Source: Frankiaceae bacterium (lineage in GTDB: Bacteria; Actinomycetota; Actinomycetes; Mycobacteriales; SCTD01). From it: 12,244 nt of DNA. The stretch's first letter is position 1; the number at the start of each line of letters is the position of its first letter. Positions 5,990-12,244 of the stretch are shown here, piece after piece. The stretch is from positions 1 through 12,244 of the forward strand of contig CANKBT010000066.1 in the NCBI GenBank assembly GCA_947479995.1, given 5' to 3'. The notes beneath the pieces are model-generated. The model was not told where the DNA came from. It saw nothing but the letters and a program-made list of their open reading frames with translations, and made no database searches. The position numbers were made by a program, and so were the translations under genes.

Positions 5990-6906
5990 GCGGCCCCGCG
6001 CCGGCCGACGCCGCGCTCGGCGGCGAGCCCGCCGGCCAGCAGCCCCTCGAGGTGCTCGAGGGCAAGGAGGCGCAGGTCGGCAGCGCGCGCGTCCGCCGGG
6101 CGCTGCCGCTGCGACGGCGCCGCACGGTCGGCGCGTGGTGCTTCGCCGACCACCTCGGCCCGATGGCCGGGCCCGACCAGGGGCTCGACATCGGTCCGCA
6201 CCCGCACACCGGGCTGGCCACCGTCACCTGGCTGCTCGAGGGCGAGCTGCTGCACCGCGACAGCCTCGGCAGCGAGCAGCCCGTCGCCCCGGGGCAGCTC
6301 AACCTCATGCACGCCGGTCGCGGCGTCTCGCACGCCGAGGAGCAGGTGCGCCCGGGCGGCCGCATGCACGGCGCCCAGCTCTGGGTCGCCCAGCCCGAGG
6401 CCACCCGGCACGGCGACGGCGGCTTCGAGCACCACGGCGACCTGCCGCAGGCCGAGGTGCCGGGCGGCGTCGCCACCGTGCTCATCGGCGCGCTGGCCGG
6501 CGCGACGAGCCCGGCGCGCGCCGACACCCCGCTGCTCGGCGCCGACCTCGCGCTGCAGGCCGCCACCTCCACCTGGGGCCTCGAGCCGTCGTACGAGCAC
6601 GCCCTCGTCGTGCTGGACGGCGCCGTGGTGGTGGACGACACGGAGGTGGTGCCCGGGCAGCTGGCGCACCTCGGCACCGGCCGCCAGGAGCTCGTGCTCA
6701 CCGCCGACGCGCCCGCCCGGGTGCTGCTGCTGGGCGGCGAGCCGTTCGAGGCGCCGCTGGTCATGTGGTGGAACTGGGTCGGCCGCACCCGCGAGGAGAT
6801 GGTCGAGGCGCACCGCGCGTGGGCGCAGGACGACGGCCGCTTCGGCCGCGTCGACTCGCGGCTGCCGCGGATCCCGGCGCCGAACCCGCCGTGGTCGGGC
6901 CAGTAG
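5986..6906 (+). CDS. Pirin family protein (second, longer pirin)
   Basis: A 306-aa pirin with an N-terminal cupin and a C-terminal Pirin_C-like domain. The start is the GTG at 5986 overlapping the previous stop; the open frame continues upstream, but only in the +1 shadow of the first pirin. Metal ligands of the N-terminal cupin are conserved: H72 and H74 in IGPHPHTGLATVTWLLEGELLHRDS, and H116 and E118 in MHAGRGVSHAEE. The C-terminal half (YEHALVVLDGAVVVDDTEVVPGQLAHLG, then LLLGGEPFEAPLVMWWNWVGRTREEM) is the standard pirin end with the GGEPF...WWNF-type motif. It differs clearly from the first pirin (306 versus 234 aa), so the pair is not a recent duplication. It may act with its neighbour as a heteromer or on related substrates; neither is shown. 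Confidence 0.9.
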   Translation: MSGPAPADAALGGEPAGQQPLEVLEGKEAQVGSARVRRALPLRRRRTVGAWCFADHLGPMAGPDQGLDIGPHPHTGLATVTWLLEGELLHRDSLGSEQPVAPGQLNLMHAGRGVSHAEEQVRPGGRMHGAQLWVAQPEATRHGDGGFEHHGDLPQAEVPGGVATVLIGALAGATSPARADTPLLGADLALQAATSTWGLEPSYEHALVVLDGAVVVDDTEVVPGQLAHLGTGRQELVLTADAPARVLLLGGEPFEAPLVMWWNWVGRTREEMVEAHRAWAQDDGRFGRVDSRLPRIPAPNPPWSGQ

Positions 6907-6936
6907 ACTCGGCAGCCGAGGGGTAGGGGAGGCGCC

Positions 6937-8403
6937 GTGAGCGAGCACAGGCCCCGCGTGGTCATCATCGGGTCAGGGTTCGGCGGGCTGTTCGCGGCCA
7001 AGCGCCTCAAGCGCGCCAAGGTCGACATCACGCTGATCGCCCGCACGACGCACCACCTGTTCCAGCCGCTGCTGTACCAGGTGGCGACCGGCATCCTGTC
7101 CGAGGGCGAGATCGCGCCGGCGACCCGCGAGATCCTGCACGGGCAGCGCAACACCCGCGTGCTGCTCGGCGAGGTCACGCGCATCGACGTGCAGGCCCGC
7201 ACCGTGACGAGCGAGAGCGCGCTCGGCGAGACCGTGACGCCGTACGACCAGCTCATCGTCGCGGCGGGCTCCTCGCAGAGCTACTTCGGCAACGACCACT
7301 TCGCCGAGCACGCGCCGGGGCTCAAGAGCATCGACGACGCGCTCGAGCTGCGCGGCCGGATCTTCGGCTGCTTCGAGCTGGCCGAGCTCAGCCAGGACCC
7401 CGAGCAGGTCGACCGGCTGCTCACCTTCGTCGTCGTCGGCGCCGGGCCGACCGGCGTGGAGATGGCCGGGCAGATCGCCGAGCTGGCCCGCCGCGCCCTC
7501 ACCAAGGACTTCCGCAGCATCGACCCGCGGTTCGCCCGGGTCGTGCTGCTCGACGCCGCCGACGCCGTGCTCGGGCCGTTCGGGCCGAAGCTGTCGGCCA
7601 AGGCCCAGCACCACCTGGCCAAGCTCGGCATCGAGGTGCAGCTCGGCGCGATGGTCGTCGGCGTCGACCAGCGCGGCATCACCGTCAAGGACCGCGACGG
7701 CTCGACCCGCCGCATCGACGCCGTCTGCAAGGTCTGGGCCGCCGGCGTGCAGGCCAGCCCGCTCGGCGCGCACCTCGCCGAGCAGACCGGCGCGCCGGTC
7801 GACCGCGCCGGCCGCGTCAAGGCGCTGCCCGACCTCACGCTGCCCGGCCACCCCGAGATCCACGTGCTCGGCGACATGCTCGGCACCGGCCTGCCGGGCG
7901 TCGCGCAGGTGGCGATCCAGACGGCGCGCTACTCCGCCGACGCGATCCGGCACGGCGGCAGCCGCAAGCCCTTCAGCTACCACGACAAGGGCAACATGGC
8001 GACGATCTCGCGCTTCAGCGCGGTCGCCGCGATCGGCCGCATCCGGCTGTCGGGCTTCCTGGCGTGGCTGATGTGGCTGGCCGTGCACCTGGTCTACGTC
8101 GTCGGCTTCAAGAACCGCCTCACCACGCTCATCAGCTGGGCCGTGAGCTTCGTCGGCCGCGGCCGGTCCGAGCGCGTCGCGACCACGCAGCAGGTGGTCG
8201 CCCGGCACGCCCTGGCGCAGCTCGGCAAGGCCGGCCCGCTCGGGCCGTCCCGCGTGCTGCAGGAGCAGACCGAGCAGTCCGACGCGGCGCAGGCGGCCGC
8301 GGGCGCGCCGGTGCTCGCCCCGGGCGCGACCACGCCCGACGGCACCACCGCGGCCGGCCCCTCGCCGGCCAACCAGCCGACGACCGCCGCCACCGCGCGC
8401 TGA
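6937..8403 (+). CDS. ndh: Type II NADH dehydrogenase (NDH-2)
   Basis: A 488-aa membrane-bound flavoprotein that passes electrons from NADH to menaquinone without pumping protons. Motifs: the FAD dinucleotide fold GSGFGG (G12-G17), FQPLLYQVATG, the NADH-binding fold VVVGAGPTGVE starting near G168, the second FAD motif VLGDM (D313) with GVAQVAIQ after it, and a membrane-anchoring hydrophobic helix at about 374-391 (FLAWLMWLAVHLVYVVGF). The order and wording match mycobacterial Ndh closely. The last 50 residues or so are a Pro/Ala/Thr-rich, probably disordered tail. The GTG at 6937 is fixed by GGGGAGG at 6926-6932. The gap to the second pirin is 30 nt, and the stop is 11 nt before the sensor gene. 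TAGACT (6904-6909), overlapping the pirin stop, could be an extra -10 element. Confidence 0.93.
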   Translation: MSEHRPRVVIIGSGFGGLFAAKRLKRAKVDITLIARTTHHLFQPLLYQVATGILSEGEIAPATREILHGQRNTRVLLGEVTRIDVQARTVTSESALGETVTPYDQLIVAAGSSQSYFGNDHFAEHAPGLKSIDDALELRGRIFGCFELAELSQDPEQVDRLLTFVVVGAGPTGVEMAGQIAELARRALTKDFRSIDPRFARVVLLDAADAVLGPFGPKLSAKAQHHLAKLGIEVQLGAMVVGVDQRGITVKDRDGSTRRIDAVCKVWAAGVQASPLGAHLAEQTGAPVDRAGRVKALPDLTLPGHPEIHVLGDMLGTGLPGVAQVAIQTARYSADAIRHGGSRKPFSYHDKGNMATISRFSAVAAIGRIRLSGFLAWLMWLAVHLVYVVGFKNRLTTLISWAVSFVGRGRSERVATTQQVVARHALAQLGKAGPLGPSRVLQEQTEQSDAAQAAAGAPVLAPGATTPDGTTAAGPSPANQPTTAATAR

Positions 8404-8414
8404 CGGGCCCGCGC

Positions 8415-11400
8415 GTGGTCCTGGACGTCGACGGCGTCCCGGCGGTCTTCGCCGGGGGCGGCGACGTCGGCCGCGACCTCGCGGCCGTCGACTGGGCCGC
8501 GACGCCGCTGGGGCCGCCGCAGCAGTGGCCGCAGAGCCTGGTCAGCGTCGTGCGCGTCGTGCTGTCGTCGCGCTTCGCGATGTGGATGGCGTGGGGCCCG
8601 GAGCTGACGTTCCTGTGCAACGACGCCTACCGGCGCGACACGCTCGCCAGCAAGTACCCCTGGGCCCTGGGCCGCCCGGCCTCGGAGGTCTGGGCGGAGA
8701 TCTGGCCGGACATCGGGCCGCGCATCGACGGCGTGCTGGCCACCGGCGAGGCGACCTGGGACGAGGGCCTGCTGCTCCTGCTGGAGCGCCGCGGCTACCG
8801 CGAGGAGACCTACCACACGTTCTCCTACAGCCCGCTCACCGACGACGCCGGCCAGCGGGTCGGCATGCTCTGCGTCGTCAGCGAGGACACCGGCCGCGTC
8901 ATCGGCGCGCAGCGGCTCGCCGCGCTGCGCGACGTCGGGGCGGCCGTCACCGCGCTGCGCTCGGAGCGCGACGTGCTCGACGCCGCCGAGGCCGCGCTCG
9001 CGCGGCACCCCCGCGCGCTGCCGTACGCCCGGGTGCACCTGCTCGACGGCGACGCGCCGCCGCCCGACGTGCCGGCCGAGGTCTGCGAGGGGCAGACCGC
9101 CGTCGTCGACCTGCGCGGGCGCACCGACCTGCCGACCGGCGCCTGGGACGAGCCGCCCGTGCAGGCCCTCGTCGTGCCGTTCGCCGCGCAGGACGAGGAG
9201 CGGCCGCAGGGCTGCCTCGTCGTCGGCCTGAACCCGTACGTCGCGCTCGACGACGACCACGCGGCGTTCGTCGGGCTGCTCGCCTCGCAGGTCGGGGCGG
9301 CGCTCGCGAGCGCGCGGGCGTACGAGGCCGAGCGCGACCGCGCCGAGCGCCTGCAGGAGCTCGACCGCGCCAAGACGGAGTTCTTCACCAACGTCAGCCA
9401 CGAGTTCCGCACGCCGCTGACGCTGCTGCTCGGGCCGGCCTCCGACGCGCTGGAGGACACCGCCCACCCGCTCGACCCGGTGCAGCGCGAGCGCGTCGAG
9501 ATCGTCGCCCGCAACGGCGAGCGGCTGCTCAAGCTGGTCAACACGCTGCTCGACTTCTCGCGCCTGGAGGCCGGCACCCTCGACGCGCAGTACGAGCCGG
9601 TCGACCTCGCCGCCTACACCGCCGAGCTGGCCGGGGCCTTCTCGGCCGCCGTCGAGCGGGTCGGCCTGCGCCTCGACGTCGACTGCCCGCCGCTGCCCGA
9701 GCCGGTGCTCGTCGACCGCGAGATGTGGGCCAAGGTGGTCTTCAACCTGCTGTCGAACGCCCTGAAGTTCACCTTCGAGGGCGGCATCGCGGTGCGGCTG
9801 GACGCCGCCGAGGTCGAGGGCCGCCCGAGCGCCCGGCTGGTGGTCACCGACACCGGCACCGGCATCCCGCTCGACCAGCAGGAGTCGCTGTTCGCCCGCT
9901 TCACGCGGGTCAGCGGCGCCGCGTCGCGCAGCCACGAGGGCTCCGGCATCGGCCTCGCGCTCGTGGCCGACCTGGCCGCCGCGCACGGCGGCACCGTCGC
10001 CGTGACGAGCGCGCCGGGCGAGGGCAGCGCCTTCACCGTCACCGTCCCGCTCGGCCGCGAGCACCTGCCGGCCGAGCACGTCGTCGCCCCCGTCGAGAGC
10101 GCGCCGGTCGTGCCGCGCAGCGCCCGCGGCTTCCTCGCCGAGGCGATGCGCTGGCTGGTCGGCCACACGAGCCCGCAGCCCGCCGGCGAACGCGACGCCG
10201 CCCGCCCGACGGTGCTCGTCGTCGACGACAACGCCGACATGCGCGACTACGTCACCCGCCTGCTGGCCCCCGACCACGACGTCCTCGTCGCGGCCGACGG
10301 GCAGGAGGGCCTCGAGCAGGCCCGCGCGCACGGCCCCGACCTCGTGCTCAGCGACGTGATGATGCCGCGGCTCGACGGCTTCGGGCTGCTCGCGGCGCTG
10401 CGCGCCGACCCGCTGCTGGCGCCGACCCCCGTGGTGCTGCTGTCGGCGCGGGCGGGCGAGGAGTCGACGGTCGAGGGCCTGGAGGCCGGCGCCGACGACT
10501 ACCTCGCCAAGCCGTTCTCGGGCCGCGAGCTGCTCGCCCGCGTGCGCGCGAACCTCGAGCTCGAGCGGGTGCGCCGCCACCGCCGCGACCTCGAGCGCAG
10601 CCAGGAGATGCTCGACCAGGCGCAGCGCCTGGCGCGCGTCGGCTCGTGGGAGCTCGACCTGGCGACCGGGGCGCTCACCGGCTCCGAGGAGCTCAAGCGC
10701 CAGCTGCAGGTCACGGACGACGAGATGAGCGGCCCGGGCGGGCTCGGCCGGGTGCTGCAGAGCCGGGTGCACCCCGACGACCGCGAGCGCGTCGGCGCCC
10801 TCGTCACCTCGGCGACCGGCCCGCTCGAGTACGAGCACCGCATCGTCACGCCCGACGGCCAGGTGCGCACCTACCGCGCGCTCGGCGAGGTCGAGCACGA
10901 CGAGGACGGCACGCCCGTGCGCGTGCGCGGCAGCAACCAGGACGTCACCGACCAGCACGCGGCGGCCCGCGCCGTCGCCGAGGCCGCGGTCGCCAGCGAG
11001 GCGGCGGCCCGCGAGCACCGCATCGCCGACGAGCTGCAGCGCAGCCTGCTGCCCGACACCGACGTGACGACCGAGGCGCTGCGGGTGGCCTCCTACTACC
11101 GCGCCGGCGTGGCCGGCACCCAGGTCGGCGGCGACTGGTACGACGTCGTCGAGCTCGGCGCGGGGCGCACGGCGCTGGTGCTCGGCGACGTCATGGGCCG
11201 CGGCGTGCGCGCCGCCGCCGTCATGGGGCAGCTGCGCGCGGCCGTCCGGGCGTACGCCCACCTCGACCTGCCGCCGGCGGACGTGCTCGAGCACCTCGAC
11301 GGCGTGGTGCGCGACCTCGGCGAGGACCAGATCGTCACCTGCGTCTACGCCGTCTACGACCCGTACGAGCGGGTGCTCACCTGGGCCAACGCGGGGCACC

Positions 11401-12110
11401 TGCCGCCGCTGGTGCGCGCCGCCGACGGCGTGGTCACCCGGCTCGTCGACGCCGACGGCCCGCCGCTCGGCACCTCGGTCGGGGCGCTCGTCGAGCGCCG
11501 GGTGGAGCTCGCGCCCGGCTCGGTGCTCGCCCTCTACACCGACGGGCTCGTCGAGCGGCGCGACGGCGACATCGACAGCGGGGTCGACGCGCTCGCCCGG
11601 CTGCTCGGCGCGCTGCCGCCGCGCATCGAGAGCGGCACGCCCGACCTGCTCGTCGACGGCCTGCTGCCCGACGGCCCGGACGACGACGTGGCGGTGCTGC
11701 TCGTGCAGGTGGAGGAGGGCGAGGCGGCCCCGACCGCCGCGCTCGACCTCGTCGACGACCTCGCCGACGTCGGCCGGGTGCGCCGCGACGCCCGCCGGGT
11801 GCTCGCCGGGTGGGACGTCGGCGACGACCTCGGCGACGACGTGCTGCTGCTGCTCAGCGAGCTGGCGACCAACGCGCTGGTGCACGGGCACCAGCCGGTG
11901 CAGGTGCGGCTGCGCCGCAGCGCCCGCAACCTCGTGCTCGAGGTGCACGACAGCGCGACGTTCCTGCCGCGCCGGATGCGCCCGAGCGACGACGACGAGC
12001 ACGGCCGCGGGCTGCAGCTGGTGTCGCTGCTCGCGCAGCGCTGGGGCACCCGGCCGACGCCGCGCGGGAAGGCCGTGTGGTGCCTGTTCGACCTGCCGCT
12101 GCCGGGCTGA
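8415..12110 (+). CDS. Giant hybrid sensor: PAS-GAF-HisKA-HATPase-REC-PAS-SpoIIE phosphatase-RsbW-like ATPase
   Basis: About 1231 aa, with no membrane segment visible. Modules by approximate residue: PAS 25-160 (FLCNDAYR at 67-74), GAF 166-312, HisKA with phospho-acceptor H329 (NVSHEFRTP), HATPase with N444/N448, D479 (DTGTGIP) and GSGIGLAL near 509, receiver 600-720 with D604/D605, phospho-acceptor D647 and K699, and PAS 735-848 (VGSWELD). These are followed by a SpoIIE/RsbU PP2C phosphatase 870-1100, with metal-binding D907 (GGDWYD), D925 (GDVMGRG), D1043 (YTDG) and D1089-D1091. Last is an RsbW-like HATPase 1110-1228 with N1153 (ELATNALVHG). All catalytic residues look intact. It likely senses redox or small molecules in the cytoplasm and controls a STAS anti-anti-sigma factor by both dephosphorylation and phosphorylation. 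GTG 8415 is the first start after the ndh stop, with a weak ribosome binding site. Longer starts would lie inside ndh. Confidence 0.9.
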   Translation: MVLDVDGVPAVFAGGGDVGRDLAAVDWAATPLGPPQQWPQSLVSVVRVVLSSRFAMWMAWGPELTFLCNDAYRRDTLASKYPWALGRPASEVWAEIWPDIGPRIDGVLATGEATWDEGLLLLLERRGYREETYHTFSYSPLTDDAGQRVGMLCVVSEDTGRVIGAQRLAALRDVGAAVTALRSERDVLDAAEAALARHPRALPYARVHLLDGDAPPPDVPAEVCEGQTAVVDLRGRTDLPTGAWDEPPVQALVVPFAAQDEERPQGCLVVGLNPYVALDDDHAAFVGLLASQVGAALASARAYEAERDRAERLQELDRAKTEFFTNVSHEFRTPLTLLLGPASDALEDTAHPLDPVQRERVEIVARNGERLLKLVNTLLDFSRLEAGTLDAQYEPVDLAAYTAELAGAFSAAVERVGLRLDVDCPPLPEPVLVDREMWAKVVFNLLSNALKFTFEGGIAVRLDAAEVEGRPSARLVVTDTGTGIPLDQQESLFARFTRVSGAASRSHEGSGIGLALVADLAAAHGGTVAVTSAPGEGSAFTVTVPLGREHLPAEHVVAPVESAPVVPRSARGFLAEAMRWLVGHTSPQPAGERDAARPTVLVVDDNADMRDYVTRLLAPDHDVLVAADGQEGLEQARAHGPDLVLSDVMMPRLDGFGLLAALRADPLLAPTPVVLLSARAGEESTVEGLEAGADDYLAKPFSGRELLARVRANLELERVRRHRRDLERSQEMLDQAQRLARVGSWELDLATGALTGSEELKRQLQVTDDEMSGPGGLGRVLQSRVHPDDRERVGALVTSATGPLEYEHRIVTPDGQVRTYRALGEVEHDEDGTPVRVRGSNQDVTDQHAAARAVAEAAVASEAAAREHRIADELQRSLLPDTDVTTEALRVASYYRAGVAGTQVGGDWYDVVELGAGRTALVLGDVMGRGVRAAAVMGQLRAAVRAYAHLDLPPADVLEHLDGVVRDLGEDQIVTCVYAVYDPYERVLTWANAGHLPPLVRAADGVVTRLVDADGPPLGTSVGALVERRVELAPGSVLALYTDGLVERRDGDIDSGVDALARLLGALPPRIESGTPDLLVDGLLPDGPDDDVAVLLVQVEEGEAAPTAALDLVDDLADVGRVRRDARRVLAGWDVGDDLGDDVLLLLSELATNALVHGHQPVQVRLRRSARNLVLEVHDSATFLPRRMRPSDDDEHGRGLQLVSLLAQRWGTRPTPRGKAVWCLFDLPLPG

Positions 12111-12134
12111 GCCGCCGCCACACCCGCGGGCGCT

Positions 12135-12181
12135 GTGACGCTTGTCACGGCGCCGTCACGAGCCCGTGACCGCTCCGTGAT
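12135..12181. promoter_or_regulatory. Phased GTCAC/GTGAC array (OmpR-family, possibly MtrA, operator)
   Basis: Four five-base blocks start at 12144 (GTCAC), 12155 (GTCAC), 12166 (GTGAC) and 12177 (GTGAT), each exactly 11 bp apart; a fifth (GTGAC) starts at 12135. Read as pairs, the plus strand has GTCACGGCGCCGTCAC (12144-12159) and the minus strand ATCACGGAGCGGTCAC (12181-12166). Both fit RTMAC-N6-RTMAC, the same form as the site at 523-538. The first two blocks also make a GTGAC-N4-GTCAC palindrome. The array follows the sensor gene, so it probably controls a gene beyond the right edge. The regulator identity is inferred. Confidence 0.5.
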
Positions 12182-12244
12182 CTCTGTCCCGGCGCCGGTC
12201 CGAAGATCGACATCGCGCTGACCTGCGACGACGCGCGCCTGCCA
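12182..12244. other. Right-edge intergenic sequence, probable leader of an unseen gene
   Basis: No start codon with a ribosome binding site, no convincing promoter hexamers and no hairpin could be supported in these last 63 bases. Given the operator-like array just before it, it may be the promoter or 5' leader of the next gene to the right, cut off by the window. Confidence 0.3.

Noticed and set aside
8064..8414. Earlier ATG start for the giant sensor gene, inside ndh
   Set aside because: It would add about 117 residues read in a shifted frame of ndh that are Arg/Ala/Gly-rich and domain-free. GTG 8415, 11 nt after the ndh stop, fits operon spacing better.
8094..12002. A 1302-codon open frame antisense to the giant sensor gene, and other long antisense or shifted frames across the window
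   Set aside because: At this GC content stop codons are rare in all frames. These translations are low-complexity Arg/Ala/Gly/Val/His-rich strings without recognisable domains, whereas the opposite strand encodes intact kinase, receiver and phosphatase motifs.
12135..12148. GTGAC-GCTT-GTCAC as a terminator of the sensor gene
   Set aside because: The stem is only 5 bp, and the arms belong to a larger phased repeat array, which explains them better as operator half-sites.

Overview
The window is about 77% G+C by eye, with coding on both strands, GTG starts, GTGA/ATGA gene overlaps, an IdeR/DtxR-type iron box and many Ala/Arg/Asp-rich proteins. This points to a high-GC actinobacterium. The order is not resolvable from this fragment, and no mobile element, CRISPR array, tRNA or rRNA was seen.

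Layout. (1) Positions 1-471, minus strand: the 5' part of a membrane-anchored VanW / peptidoglycan-binding-type cell-envelope protein that runs off the window. (2) 579-3519, minus strand: a tightly overlapped ferric-siderophore ABC transporter operon (permease, permease, ATPase) with no substrate-binding protein. It is divergent from (3) 3571-4464, plus strand: a FhuF-like iron-sulfur ferric-siderophore reductase candidate. One DtxR/IdeR-type palindrome lies in the 51-bp gap and overlaps plausible -10 elements of both genes. This half is an iron uptake and release module. (4) 4555-5100: a small Ala/Arg-rich, helical HBHA-like protein preceded by a tandem TGCTNGCA motif and followed by a strong hairpin terminator. 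(5) 5285-12110, plus strand: four close genes, namely two tandem pirins that overlap by 4 nt, a type II NADH dehydrogenase, and a very large sensor protein (about 1231 aa). The sensor joins PAS, GAF, histidine kinase, receiver, PAS, SpoIIE/RsbU phosphatase and RsbW-like ATPase modules. The run may be a redox or stress locus. A GGAAC-N18-GTT element that fits a SigR/SigH-type promoter sits just ahead of the first pirin.

The two outer intergenic regions (472-578 and 12111-12244) carry the same kind of 11-bp-phased GTCAC repeats. These look like the direct-repeat operators of an OmpR-family regulator, possibly MtrA, and one set lies just upstream of the envelope gene. The most noteworthy points are the eight-module sensor/partner-switching fusion, the phased GTCAC arrays, the unusual cysteine spacing in the FhuF-like protein, and the tandem TGCTNGCA motif. 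Nothing here clearly amounts to a wholly new system.
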